A DNA stretch of 64,000 bases, taken from contig NZ_PJNW01000001.1 of the NCBI RefSeq assembly GCF_002844595.1, positions 157,073-221,072 on the forward strand, read 5' to 3'. This document shows, one piece after another, positions 16,781 to 27,623 of this stretch. The stretch's first letter is position 1, and every line of letters starts with the position of its first letter. This DNA is from Pleomorphomonas diazotrophica (lineage in GTDB: Bacteria > Pseudomonadota > Alphaproteobacteria > Rhizobiales > Pleomorphomonadaceae). The notes beneath the pieces are model-generated. The model did not search any database. It was not told the origin of the DNA and saw only the letters and a list, made by a program, of their open reading frames with translations. The position numbers and the translations under genes are program-made.

Positions 16781-18049
16781 ATGATTGACAATTCTCACAA
16801 TAACCGGCGGTTGGCGCGCGAAGCGATGGCGTTCGTGCTGGCCGGAGGGCGAGGCAGCCGCCTCAAGGAGCTCACCGACCGCAGGGCCAAGCCGGCGGTC
16901 TATTTCGGCGGCAAGAGCCGCATCATCGACTTCGCTCTTTCCAACGCTCTCAACTCGGGCATCCGCCGCATATCCGTGGCGACCCAGTACAAGGCCCACA
17001 GCCTGATCCGCCATCTGCAGTATGGCTGGAACTTCTTCCGGCAGGAGCGCAACGAGAGCTTCGACATCCTTCCCGCCTCGCAACGCGTTGCCGAGGACAA
17101 GTGGTATGTCGGAACCGCCGACGCGGTGACGCAGAACATCGACATCATCGAAGCCCACAACATCGAATACATCATCATCCTGGCCGGCGATCACATCTAC
17201 AAGCAGGACTACGAGATCATGCTCGACCAGCATGTCTCCTCCGGCGCCGACGTCACCGTCGGCTGCATCGAGGTCCCGCGCATGGATGCCACCGGCTTCG
17301 GTGTGATGGCGATCGACGAAAGCGCCCGCATCATCGACTTCGTCGAGAAACCTGCCGATCCGCCGGCCATGCCCGGCCGCCCGGATCTGGCGCTCGCCTC
17401 GATGGGCATCTACGTCTTCAAGACCAGTTTCCTGATCGATCTGCTGCGGCAGGACCAGGACGATCCGAACTCCAGCCACGACTTTGGCAAGGACATCATT
17501 CCGGCCATCGTGAAGGGCGGCAAGGCGATCGCCCACAAATTCTCGGACAGTTGCGTCCGTTCTTCGTCGGAGGCCGAACCCTACTGGCGCGACGTGGGAA
17601 CGATCGATGCCTTCTGGGAAGCCAACATCGACCTCACCGACTTCGTCCCGGCGCTCGACCTTTACGACAAGAAGTGGCCGATCTGGACCTACACCGAGCT
17701 GACGCCGCCCGCCAAGTTCATCCACGACGAGGATGGCCGGCGTGGCGCGGCGACCAGCTCCCTGGTATCTGGCGGCTGCATCATCTCCGGCGCCCGCGTC
17801 GACAAGTCGCTGTTTTTCACCGGCGTGCGCGCTCATTCCTACTCGGAGGTCGAGCACTGCGTGGTGCTGCCATACGTCAACATCAACCGCGGCGCCCGCC
17901 TCACAAAATGCGTCATCGACAAGGACGTGGTGATTCCGGCCAATCTGGTGGTCGGTGAGGATCCCGAGCTGGACGCCAGCCGCTTCCGCCGCAGCGAGGG
18001 GGGCGTCTGCCTGATCACCCAGGACATGATCGATCGGCTGAAGCTCTGA
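16781..18049 (+). CDS. glgC: Glucose-1-phosphate adenylyltransferase
   Basis: Makes ADP-glucose from glucose-1-phosphate and ATP, the rate-setting step of bacterial glycogen synthesis. It has 422 residues, the family norm. The pyrophosphorylase signature [15 protein letters not shown] is at about residues 14-28, followed by [33 protein letters not shown] and the C-terminal left-handed beta-helix (from about residue 300) match allosterically regulated GlgC. GGGAGG precedes the ATG. First gene of the glycogen cluster, though glgB and glgP, often present beside it, are missing here. Confidence 0.97.
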   Translation: MIDNSHNNRRLAREAMAFVLAGGRGSRLKELTDRRAKPAVYFGGKSRIIDFALSNALNSGIRRISVATQYKAHSLIRHLQYGWNFFRQERNESFDILPASQRVAEDKWYVGTADAVTQNIDIIEAHNIEYIIILAGDHIYKQDYEIMLDQHVSSGADVTVGCIEVPRMDATGFGVMAIDESARIIDFVEKPADPPAMPGRPDLALASMGIYVFKTSFLIDLLRQDQDDPNSSHDFGKDIIPAIVKGGKAIAHKFSDSCVRSSSEAEPYWRDVGTIDAFWEANIDLTDFVPALDLYDKKWPIWTYTELTPPAKFIHDEDGRRGAATSSLVSGGCIISGARVDKSLFFTGVRAHSYSEVEHCVVLPYVNINRGARLTKCVIDKDVVIPANLVVGEDPELDASRFRRSEGGVCLITQDMIDRLKL

Positions 18050-18070
18050 CTTTGGCATTGAAGATAGCCC

Positions 18071-18096
18071 CGGGGCGTGGCAGATACCGCGCCCCG
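18071..18096 (+). terminator. Hairpin between glgC and glgA
   Basis: Arms CGGGGCGTGG and CCGCGCCCCG (one G-U pair) with a 6-nt loop, 21 bp after the glgC stop. Without a T-run it could partly attenuate transcription into glgA. The rest of the 282-bp gap shows no gene. Confidence 0.45.
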
Positions 18097-18331
18097 ACAC
18101 GGTCCGGAACATGCGCCGCTGCCGGCAAACCGCCGAAGGCGGCGCGTCCGTGTGAGGATCGTTCGCAGTTTCCTCCGCCCTGCGCGGACAGTACCAGCGC
18201 TGCTGAAGATGCGTTTGGTGTTCGGTCACGAATTTCTCATGCCTTTGGCCGAGACGAGACATTCGTGGTGACTTCAACGAGCGGATGCGTCAGCATCTTC
18301 GCGAGTTGGTATAACCAGTCGGGGTGATCAA

Positions 18332-19783
18332 GTGCGCGTCCTATTCGTTGCCTCCGAGTGCTATCCGCTGATCAAGACGGGCGGTCTCGCCGACGTCGCG
18401 GGCGCGTTGCCGCTGGCGCTCGCCAATCTCGACTGCGATGTTCGCGTTCTGATGCCGGCTTATCCTGGCGTGGTTGGGCATCTTCAGAACGTTGAGGAGG
18501 TTGCCGCCTATCCCGACGTGTTCGGCGGGCCGGGCCGGCTCCTGGCGGGCGAGACGGCGGATGGCCTCAAGGTGTTGGCGCTCGACGTCGGTCATCTCTA
18601 CGACCGACCCGGCAACCCTTATCTCGGGCCGGACGGCAACGACTGGTGGGACAACACCCGCCGCTTCGCCGCACTGTCGGCGATCGGCGCCGCCGTTGGC
18701 CGCTATGGCGTCGGCGATTGGAAGCCGGCTATCGTCCATGGCCACGACTGGCAGGCCGGCCTGGTGGCGCCCTATCTTCTGGCCGGACCGGCGGAGGGGA
18801 GGCCCAAGACGGTCTTCACCATCCATAACGTCGCCTTCCAAGGCATTTGCGGCCGCGCCGACTTCGACACATTCGGTTTGCCGTCGAGCTTCTACACACC
18901 GGCGGGGCTCGAGTATTACGGCTACTGCTCCTTCCTGAAGGGGGGGCTCGTCTTCTCGGACCGGCTGACCACGGTCAGCCCGACCTATGCGCGCGAGCTG
19001 CGCACGCCGGAGTTCGGCTTCGGCATGGAAGGCGTGCTCAACGAGCGCGCCAATGTCCTGAGCGGCATCGTCAACGGCATCGACACGCGGGCCTGGGATC
19101 CGGCGACCGATCCGTTGATCACGTCCAACTACAGCGCGCGCAAGATGGCCGGCAAGGCGATCTGCAAGACCGAGCTGCAAAACCGCATGGGTCTCAGGGT
19201 CGATCCGGACGCACCGCTGATGATCGTGGTGAGCCGCCTCACCGGTCAGAAGGGCTTGGACATGCTGCTGCCCAACCTGGAGGGCATTCTGCAGCGTGGC
19301 GGGCAGCTCGCCATCCTCGGCGCCGGCGAGCATGGCATGGAGCGGGCCTTCGTCGATGCCGCCGCGGCCAACCCTGGCTCCGTCGCCGTCCACATCGGCT
19401 ATAGCGAGCCGCTCAGCCATGCCATGCAGGCTGGCGCCGACGCCATCCTCATTCCTTCGCGCTTCGAGCCCTGCGGTCTCACCCAGCTTTATGGATTGCG
19501 CTATGGCACCATCCCCGTGGTGGCCCGGACCGGCGGCCTTGCCGACACCGTGATCGATGCCAACGACGCATCGGTGCGGGCGGGAACGGCGACGGGCATT
19601 CAGTTCGCTCCGGTCTCCGCCGGCGGTCTCGGCTTCGCCATCGAGCGCCTGTTCGATCTCTTCCACAACAAGAAGGTCTGGCGGGCGTTGCAGGCGCGGG
19701 CGATGGCCCATCCGGTCGGGTGGGAGGACTCCGCGCCTGATTATGTCACGCTTTACCGCGACCTGACGACCGAGGGTGTCTGA
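18332..19783 (+). CDS. glgA: Glycogen synthase (ADP-glucose)
   Basis: GT5 glycosyltransferase adding glucose from ADP-glucose to alpha-1,4-glucan. Length is 483 residues. The ADP-glucose loop KTGGLADV lies at residues 15-22, and the C-terminal domain has PSRFEPCGLTQLYGLRYG with the catalytic Glu and the second TGGLADTV loop. The start is GTG at 18332 with GGGGTGA upstream. glgX follows after 6 bp, so the two are co-transcribed. Confidence 0.97.
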   Translation: MRVLFVASECYPLIKTGGLADVAGALPLALANLDCDVRVLMPAYPGVVGHLQNVEEVAAYPDVFGGPGRLLAGETADGLKVLALDVGHLYDRPGNPYLGPDGNDWWDNTRRFAALSAIGAAVGRYGVGDWKPAIVHGHDWQAGLVAPYLLAGPAEGRPKTVFTIHNVAFQGICGRADFDTFGLPSSFYTPAGLEYYGYCSFLKGGLVFSDRLTTVSPTYARELRTPEFGFGMEGVLNERANVLSGIVNGIDTRAWDPATDPLITSNYSARKMAGKAICKTELQNRMGLRVDPDAPLMIVVSRLTGQKGLDMLLPNLEGILQRGGQLAILGAGEHGMERAFVDAAAANPGSVAVHIGYSEPLSHAMQAGADAILIPSRFEPCGLTQLYGLRYGTIPVVARTGGLADTVIDANDASVRAGTATGIQFAPVSAGGLGFAIERLFDLFHNKKVWRALQARAMAHPVGWEDSAPDYVTLYRDLTTEGV

Positions 19784-19789
19784 AGCTCC

Positions 19790-21904
19790 ATGACGGTGTC
19801 GATCCGGTCCGGGCGGCCGTATCCCCTAGGTGCCCAGTTTGACGGGGACGGCGTCAATTTCGCCATCTTCTCGGCCAATGCGACGCGCGTCGACGTCTGC
19901 CTGTTCGAGCCGCTCACCGGCTTCGAGCATATCCGCCTGACGCTGCCCGAGTGCACCGACGAGGTGTTCCACGGCTACGTCTCGGGTATCGGCATCGGGA
20001 CCGCCTACGGGTTCCGCGTTCATGGTCCCTACGATCCGGAGCACGGGCACCGCTTCAATCCGCACAAGCTGGTCATCGACCCCTACGCCAAGGTGCTGAC
20101 CGGCCGGCTGCGCGCCAACGACTTGATGGCCGGCTACCAGCCGGTGACGCTCGACGACGCCAGCTTCGACACGCGCGACAGCGCCCGCGTCGTACCGAAG
20201 GCTCTGGTCACCGATTCCAAGGTGCCGCCCTGCGTCAGCTTCCGGCCGGCGCGGCCTTGGCGGGACACCATCATCTATGAGGCCCACGTCCGCGGGCTCA
20301 CCATGCAGATGCCGCGATTGCCGCGCGCCAAGGCCGGCACCTACGAAGGGATCGGAGCGCCGGAGACCATCGAGCATCTGGTGAAGCTGGGCATCACGGC
20401 GATCGAGCTGATGCCCATTCAGGCCTTCCTCGATGATGGCTTTCTCACCCGCAAGGGGTTGGTCAACTACTGGGGCTACTCGCCGCTCTGCTATTTCGCG
20501 CCCGAACCGCGTTACGACCACGGCGCGCGCGACGTTTCGGTGGTCGATCGCGTACGCGATATGGTGCGGGCGCTACACGAGGCGGGTATCGAGGTTCTGC
20601 TCGATGTCGTCTACAACCACACCGGCGAGGTCGACCAGTTCGGGCCGACCCTCAGCTTCCGCGGCATCGACAATGCCAGCTATTACCGGCTCAACCCCGA
20701 TCGTCCCCGCTGGTACATCAACGACACCGGCACCGGCAACACACTGAACGCCGGCCACCCGCGCGTCACGCAGATGATCCTCGATTCGCTCCGCTACTGG
20801 GTGGAGGCGATCGGTGTCGACGGCTTCCGGTTCGACCTTGCGACCTCGGTGGGGCGCGAGCCGCACGGCTTCGACCCCGAGGGACGCTTTCTGACGGCGC
20901 TTCGGCAGGATCCGCTCTTGTCGACGGTGAAGCTGATCGCCGAACCCTGGGATATCGGTCCCGGTGGCTACCAGCTCGGCAACTTTCCTCCGGGCTTTTC
21001 TGAGTGGAACGACCGCTTCCGCGACACGGTGCGTGCCTTCTGGCGCGGCGACGAGCAGGTGGCGCCGGAGCTGGCGGCAAGATTGCTGGGGTCGCCCGAT
21101 CGCTTCGACCGCTCAAACCGCCGCCCTTCGGCGTCCATCAACTTCGTCACGGCGCACGACGGATTCACCTTGAAGGATCTCGTCTCCTATGCGGCCAAGC
21201 ACAACGAGGCCAATCTGGAGGACAACCGCGACGGCCACTCCGACAATCACTCGGCCAACTACGGTGCCGAAGGGGCTTCGACCGATCCGGCCGTCATCGC
21301 CACGCGCAAGCGGCAGATGCGCAACATGCTGGCGACGCTTCTTCTGGCGCAGGGGACGCCGATGCTGCTGGCCGGCGACGAGCTCGCCAACAGCCAGTCC
21401 GGCAACAACAATGCCTATTGCCAGGACAATCCGGTTGGCTGGGTAGGATGGAACCAGGGCGATGATGCCGAACTGGCTGACTTCGTCGCCTATGTCGTTC
21501 GGCTGAGACAAAGCCACCCGGTGTTCCGACAGACGCGTTTCCTGCATGGAAGGCCGCGTCCGCAAGACAAGTTGTCCGACGTCGAGTGGATTGCCGTATC
21601 CGGCCGGCCGATGACCGGCAGCGACTGGAACAGCCATGAGTGCAAGGCCTTCGGCGTTCTGTTGCGCGACTCGGCTTTGCCGCATGCCGAGGCGGACGGC
21701 GACGCCGTCTATCTCATGCTGAACGCCCACCGAGCGAACCGCCGTTTCCACCTGCCGCCGACGCGCGAAGGGCATAGCTGGAAGCCGATTCTAAGCTCCG
21801 ACATGCCGACCGGCCGACCGGCTGCCGCAACGCCGCGCCGCGCCTGGCAGGCGGTGGAGGTGCCGGGCCGCACCTTCCTCGCTTTCGTCGAGGTAAGAGC
21901 TTGA
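19790..21904 (+). CDS. glgX: Glycogen debranching enzyme
   Basis: GH13 isoamylase-type enzyme removing short branches left by glycogen phosphorylase. It has 704 residues: an N-terminal CBM48-like domain (about 1-110), the catalytic barrel and a C-terminal beta domain. The four GH13 regions are present: DVVYNHTGE, GFRFDLA with nucleophile Asp349, IAEPWD with acid/base Glu385, and TAHD with Asp457. It begins 6 bp after glgA. TreX-type specificities are possible, but its setting argues for GlgX. Confidence 0.96.
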   Translation: MTVSIRSGRPYPLGAQFDGDGVNFAIFSANATRVDVCLFEPLTGFEHIRLTLPECTDEVFHGYVSGIGIGTAYGFRVHGPYDPEHGHRFNPHKLVIDPYAKVLTGRLRANDLMAGYQPVTLDDASFDTRDSARVVPKALVTDSKVPPCVSFRPARPWRDTIIYEAHVRGLTMQMPRLPRAKAGTYEGIGAPETIEHLVKLGITAIELMPIQAFLDDGFLTRKGLVNYWGYSPLCYFAPEPRYDHGARDVSVVDRVRDMVRALHEAGIEVLLDVVYNHTGEVDQFGPTLSFRGIDNASYYRLNPDRPRWYINDTGTGNTLNAGHPRVTQMILDSLRYWVEAIGVDGFRFDLATSVGREPHGFDPEGRFLTALRQDPLLSTVKLIAEPWDIGPGGYQLGNFPPGFSEWNDRFRDTVRAFWRGDEQVAPELAARLLGSPDRFDRSNRRPSASINFVTAHDGFTLKDLVSYAAKHNEANLEDNRDGHSDNHSANYGAEGASTDPAVIATRKRQMRNMLATLLLAQGTPMLLAGDELANSQSGNNNAYCQDNPVGWVGWNQGDDAELADFVAYVVRLRQSHPVFRQTRFLHGRPRPQDKLSDVEWIAVSGRPMTGSDWNSHECKAFGVLLRDSALPHAEADGDAVYLMLNAHRANRRFHLPPTREGHSWKPILSSDMPTGRPAAATPRRAWQAVEVPGRTFLAFVEVRA

Positions 21905-21933
21905 GTAAAGTGAGATTGCCTTTCGGGGAGTGA

Positions 21934-23571
<1,638 letters not shown>

Positions 23572-23600
23572 CGGCGGCGCGTTCCGCGCCCTGAGATGAC

Positions 23601-23639
23601 GAGGCCCGGGTCAGGTCGCTGCCCCCGGGCCTTCTTTTC
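23601..23639 (+). terminator. Rho-independent terminator of the glycogen cluster
   Basis: GGCCCGGG at 23603-23610 pairs with CCCGGGCC at 23624-23631 and is followed by TTCTTTT. It lies 30 bp after the pgm stop and just before the stop of the convergent minus-strand gene. Confidence 0.8.
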
Positions 23640-23640
23640 G

Positions 23641-24909
23641 TCAGTGCGACAGGAAAACGCCGCTGGTGGTGGTCGTGGTCGTCGTCGAGCCGTTGGAAAT
23701 GGCCGTCACGTCGGGGGCGAGGTTCCAGCTGGTCTGGTTGAGGATCAGCGAGTCGGCGACGATGGTGACTTTGTCGAGCGACGCCGTCATGCCGGAGTTC
23801 ATGGTGAGCTGGCGGCTTGGCAGGTGAATGAGCCCGGTAAGCTCGTGGCCTGGGCTGTCGTTCCACGGCCACTGCGTGACGTTGGCGTTGGCGGTGGTCT
23901 CGTAGATCAGGACGTTGGCATAGGGGCCGCTGGTCGGTGCCTTGAGGTAGGTGCCGGCGCCCGAGTTGAACTGGAACTTCGAGGTGTCGGCGAAATAGAA
24001 GGTGACGCCGGTGCCCCTCAGCGTCCCCTGGATGTTCCAGTCGCCCCCCTTGATGATGTAGAGGCCCGGATTGAATGTTGCGACGGTCTGGGAGCTGTTG
24101 AAGTTGACGCCGCCGCAATGCACGCCCGGCTCGAAGGTGTAGGTGGCGGCATCGATGTTGCGACCGTTGTAGTTACAGGCGCCTGCCGTGACGGCTGGCA
24201 GCGTCGCGGCGTAGGGATCGCTTGCCGGCGAGCACCCCTTTTCGAGATTGGGATGCGTGCCGCCGTTGTCGATGATGCTACTGCTCTTGATGCAGATCTT
24301 CTTCGAGTTGATCGTCGTGCCGCCGTTGAAGATGGCTGCGCTACCGGCGTTCGACTGCACGTGAATCTCGCAGTTCGGTGCATTCACGGTGGCGCCCGAG
24401 TTGACGAGCAGCGCCTGGGAGTTCTTCGAGACGAGAAGGATGCACACGCTGCCGGCAGGCGTGGTGGTGGACGCGGTCTTGGGCGTTGCCTTGGCGGTGA
24501 CGCCGACGGACATGTCGTTCTTGCCAATGATGCCCATGAAGGACAGCGGTACGGTGATGGTCGCCGAACCGGATGTGCTGCCGTCACTGTTGCGGATGAA
24601 GCTGGAGCTGAGGTTTTCCTCGGCAACGCCGGTGTCGGAGAGGTTGGCCGCGAGGGTGGCCCGGCCGGTCTCGACATAGCCCGAACCGGTTGTCAGGGCC
24701 GCGCGGATGGTGGCCTGGTCGAGAGCCCCTTGAAGTATCTCTCGGGCTCGCAAGACCTGGGCGAGATCGACGGCGGCACCAACGGCCACAATCAGCGCGA
24801 CGAGAGCGACCGCCATGACGACGCCGATCGAGCCGCGAACATCCGCCAGGAACCCTCGCAGATCGCGAAGCATACCAGAGCGCCCGAACGTATGGTGGCC
24901 AGACATCAT
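23641..24909 (-). CDS. TadE/TadG-like pilus assembly or secreted protein
   Basis: A 422-residue protein with a short cytosolic N-terminus, one membrane helix (about residues 27-49: IGVVMAVALVALIVAVGAAV followed by DLAQVLRAREILQGALDQA), and a long extracytoplasmic part. This N-terminal pattern is typical of TadG/TadE-like pseudopilins of the Flp/Tad system. The rest is rich in Gly, Ser, Thr and Asn with repeating short strands (for example AAIFNGGTTIN, FNPGLYIIKGG), which suggests a beta-helix-like fold, and it ends with a seven-Thr run. GAGGT before the ATG at 24909 supports the start. No other tad genes lie nearby, so its assembly machinery must be elsewhere. Confidence 0.75.
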   Translation of the reverse strand: MMSGHHTFGRSGMLRDLRGFLADVRGSIGVVMAVALVALIVAVGAAVDLAQVLRAREILQGALDQATIRAALTTGSGYVETGRATLAANLSDTGVAEENLSSSFIRNSDGSTSGSATITVPLSFMGIIGKNDMSVGVTAKATPKTASTTTPAGSVCILLVSKNSQALLVNSGATVNAPNCEIHVQSNAGSAAIFNGGTTINSKKICIKSSSIIDNGGTHPNLEKGCSPASDPYAATLPAVTAGACNYNGRNIDAATYTFEPGVHCGGVNFNSSQTVATFNPGLYIIKGGDWNIQGTLRGTGVTFYFADTSKFQFNSGAGTYLKAPTSGPYANVLIYETTANANVTQWPWNDSPGHELTGLIHLPSRQLTMNSGMTASLDKVTIVADSLILNQTSWNLAPDVTAISNGSTTTTTTTSGVFLSH

Positions 24910-24942
24910 TCTACCTCATACCGTTCCGGATGGCGAAGCCCA

Positions 24943-25049
24943 GAGCCTTCGCCGACCAAATTGAAACACTTGGTCGTCCAGCGAAGGCTCCAGATCATTT
25001 GCCGGAGCACCCGCCGATCAGGTTGAGTCAACCTGATCGGCGGGTGCTC
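24943..25049. repeat. Double palindromic intergenic repeat, copy 1
   Basis: Two palindromes side by side. The first (24943-24990) has outer arms GAGCCTTCGC/GCGAAGGCTC and inner arms GACCAA/TTGGTC. The second (25005-25049) has perfect 22-bp arms with a single-base centre, including GATCAGGTTGA/TCAACCTGATC. The same two-part layout recurs at 48666-48773, and the two share the 17-mer CCTGATCGGCGGGTGCT. Similar palindromes built on GATCAGGTTGA-TCAACCTGATC are common between genes in Rhizobiales. The rest of the 24910-25327 gap shows no gene. Confidence 0.75.
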
Positions 25050-25327
25050 TGGCGTCGCGATCCCGCGAGTATCGTTGCATGTCCCGGGGCTAAACCCGCG
25101 CGGACAAGCCGTTTGTGCAACCTTGAACGTTACGAGATGAATAATTCACTGCCATGCAGCTGAAAAAACTGCACAATCACGACTAAATATGTGGCGTCCG
25201 GCTCCGTTGCGCGGGTGGGGCTGCGGCTCGCTGGCCGGCTTTTCGGCAGCCTGCCCAATTCTTGGGTGACAAAGCGTTTTTTGCGGCAGTAAAAGGGCGC
25301 ACCAAGCGAAGGCCGCCGGAGGGAAGA

Positions 25328-26188
25328 TTGCCGCTCGAAACCGTGACAAAGATTGCCGAACTCCGTGAGCGACTGAGGCCGGTGCGGCAGGCGGGGCAGA
25401 GCATCGGTCTGGTACCGACCATGGGGTATCTGCATCGCGGCCACGCCGCCCTGGTCGATCGGGCTCGGGCCGAGAACGACGTCGTTGTGGTGTCGGTTTT
25501 CGTCAATCCGTTGCAGTTCGGTCCGAAGGAAGACTTCGCCAGTTACCCGCGTGACCTCGATGCCGATCGCAAGCTGCTCGCCGAGCACGGCGCCGACATC
25601 GTCTTTGCGCCGTCGGTCGAGGAGATGTATCCGCGGCCGATCACCACCCATATCGAGGTCGAGGAGCTGTCGGTCCGCCTGGAAGGCGAGCGCCGGCCGG
25701 GCCATTTCCGCGGCGTTGCCACGGTGGTTGGCAAGCTGTTCAATATCGCTCTGCCGGACCGCGCCTATTTCGGCGAGAAGGACTATCAGCAGCTTCAGGT
25801 GATCCGTCGCATGGTCGCGGATCTGTCCTTTCCGCTGGAGATCGTCGGCGTGCCGACCGTGCGCGATGTGGACGGCGTCGCACTGTCCTCGCGCAATGTC
25901 TATCTGTCGCCGGTCGAGCGCGCCGCGGCGCCGGTACTCAGCCGGTCGCTGGCAGCGGCAGCCGATGCGATCGGTGGCGGAACCGTCGATCCCCAGGACA
26001 TCGAGGCGGTCGTTCGAGGCGTCCTGGCTGACGAACCGCTCGCCGCGCCGGATCTCGTCGCCGTCGCCGCAGCCGACACGCTCGAGCCGATCGACCCGAA
26101 GGCCCCGCCGCCGTCGATCGCGTTGATGCTCGCCGTTCGCATCGGCCGCACGCGCCTTCTTGATCAGCGTGTCGTCGCCGTTCCCTGA
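25328..26188 (+). CDS. panC: Pantoate-beta-alanine ligase (pantothenate synthetase)
   Basis: Joins pantoate and beta-alanine using ATP to make pantothenate, the coenzyme A precursor. With the start chosen here it has 286 residues, the normal length. The HIGH-like motif is VPTMGYLHRGHAALV, FVNPLQFGPKEDF binds beta-alanine and pantoate, and LSSRNVYLSP is the KMSKS-like loop. The frame extends upstream to 25262, but a TTG at 25328 with GGAGGG 4 nt before it gives the expected N-terminus; no ATG exists in this part. It is followed by panB after 36 bp. Confidence 0.95.
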   Translation: MPLETVTKIAELRERLRPVRQAGQSIGLVPTMGYLHRGHAALVDRARAENDVVVVSVFVNPLQFGPKEDFASYPRDLDADRKLLAEHGADIVFAPSVEEMYPRPITTHIEVEELSVRLEGERRPGHFRGVATVVGKLFNIALPDRAYFGEKDYQQLQVIRRMVADLSFPLEIVGVPTVRDVDGVALSSRNVYLSPVERAAAPVLSRSLAAAADAIGGGTVDPQDIEAVVRGVLADEPLAAPDLVAVAAADTLEPIDPKAPPPSIALMLAVRIGRTRLLDQRVVAVP

Positions 26189-26224
26189 AGACTGCAACCC
26201 GGACCCTGTCCCGGAGGTTTTGAG

Positions 26225-27046
26225 ATGAGTGCTCCCGTCCGCTCCCGTCGCACCTCGGTCGCCGACATCAAGGCGCTGAAGGGCGTGCGCCCCATCGTCA
26301 GCCTCACGGCCTACACCGCGCCGATGGCGGCGCTGCTCGACCCGCATGTCGATTTTCTGCTGATCGGAGACTCGCTCGGCATGGTGGTCTACGGGTTCGA
26401 GACCACGCTGCCGGTGACGCTCGACCTGATGATCGCCCACGGCGCAGCGGTGGTACGCGGGTCGACCACCTCGCTGGTGATCGTTGACATGCCCTTCGGC
26501 TCGTATCAGGAAGGGCGCGAACAGGCTTTCCGGTCGGCCTCACGCGTCCTCGCGGAGACCGGCGCCCAGGCGGTGAAGCTCGAAGGGGGCGAGGAGATGG
26601 GCGAGACCATCCGCTTCCTCACCGAGCGTGGCGTGCCAGTGCTCGGTCACATCGGCCTGACGCCGCAAATGGTCAACGTCTACGGCGGCTACAAGACCCA
26701 AGGCCGCAACCAGTTCCAGGCTGCCAAGATCAAGGCGGACGCCCGCGCCGTGGCCGAAGCCGGTGCCTTCGGTTTCGTGCTCGAGGGAACCATGGAGCCG
26801 CTCGCCCGCGAGATCACCGCCGAGTCGCCCATTCCGGTCATCGGCATCGGCGCCTCGCCTCACTGCGACGGCCAGATCCTGGTGAGCGAGGACATGCTCG
26901 GCCTTTACAACGAGTTCATCCCGCGCCACGTAAAGCGCTTCGCCGACCTCGGCGCCGAAGTCTCGAAGGCCGCCGCCGCCTATGCGGAAGAGGTCAAGGC
27001 GCGCAGCTTCCCCGGCCTTGAACACACCTTCCAGCCCAAGGCCTGA
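26225..27046 (+). CDS. panB: 3-methyl-2-oxobutanoate hydroxymethyltransferase
   Basis: First step of pantothenate synthesis: transfers a hydroxymethyl group from methylene-tetrahydrofolate to ketoisovalerate. 273 residues forming a TIM barrel. Family segments seen are [51 protein letters not shown] and [22 protein letters not shown] precedes the ATG. It forms the panC-panB operon. Confidence 0.97.
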   Translation: MSAPVRSRRTSVADIKALKGVRPIVSLTAYTAPMAALLDPHVDFLLIGDSLGMVVYGFETTLPVTLDLMIAHGAAVVRGSTTSLVIVDMPFGSYQEGREQAFRSASRVLAETGAQAVKLEGGEEMGETIRFLTERGVPVLGHIGLTPQMVNVYGGYKTQGRNQFQAAKIKADARAVAEAGAFGFVLEGTMEPLAREITAESPIPVIGIGASPHCDGQILVSEDMLGLYNEFIPRHVKRFADLGAEVSKAAAAYAEEVKARSFPGLEHTFQPKA

Positions 27047-27623
27047 GCCCGATTGGACCAAGTGATGAGCGGTGGCGCTCGCCACCGAGGTCGGTTGGCG
27101 TTCCCGCGTCGGTGATCATCGGCCCGTCGTGCAAGAGTGCGGCGCGTATGATTTCACTGCGATGAAAGAACATCGGCGTCTACGTGGAAACACGTGGCGC
27201 CATGGGCGGCTTTTTCATGAAATCGCGAGCGAAATTTTCGCGCCCGGACGAATACGTCCGTCAGTTCTTCTTAAGTAACCTGAGGCTTGAGCAAAAAATA
27301 ACCTGTTTGCTTATTTCGTAGGCGCTGTTTCGATTATCAATTGCGCATGTGTAGTTTGTGGTCATTTCAAGGCGCTTTGCGATTGACCATCGGCATAATT
27401 TGTAATCTAGTGACCGAGGAGCCCGCCGGTTCGGCGGGTGTGGAGCGACTGTCACTGGTTTCTATCCTTCGGCCTCGTTTCGATGGGTTGGGCTGTGGAA
27501 GTTGCTTCAAAATCGAGGCTCGGCGGATTGGGGTGCTTCGGCGCTCCGACGATCGGAGCGGGTGTCGACAACAAACAAGAGCACCCACGCGCCGGGTTTC
27601 GTTGGTCATCAGGGGAGACATTC
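27047..27623. other. Intergenic region before the aap operon
   Basis: No supported gene in 577 bp. GC content is lower from about 27230 to 27420, probably the promoter zone of aapJ. A dyad CGCTCCG-ACGAT-CGGAGCG lies at 27542-27560, 64 nt before the aapJ start. A frame at 27072-27278 has no ribosome site and no recognisable product. Confidence 0.45.

Noticed and set aside
15815..18277. 820-codon minus-strand open frame opposite the L,D-transpeptidase and glgC genes
   Set aside because: It covers two certain genes and an intergenic region and shows no domain.
27072..27278. 68-codon open frame between panB and aapJ
   Set aside because: No ribosome site, no similarity recognised, and it lies in probable promoter DNA.
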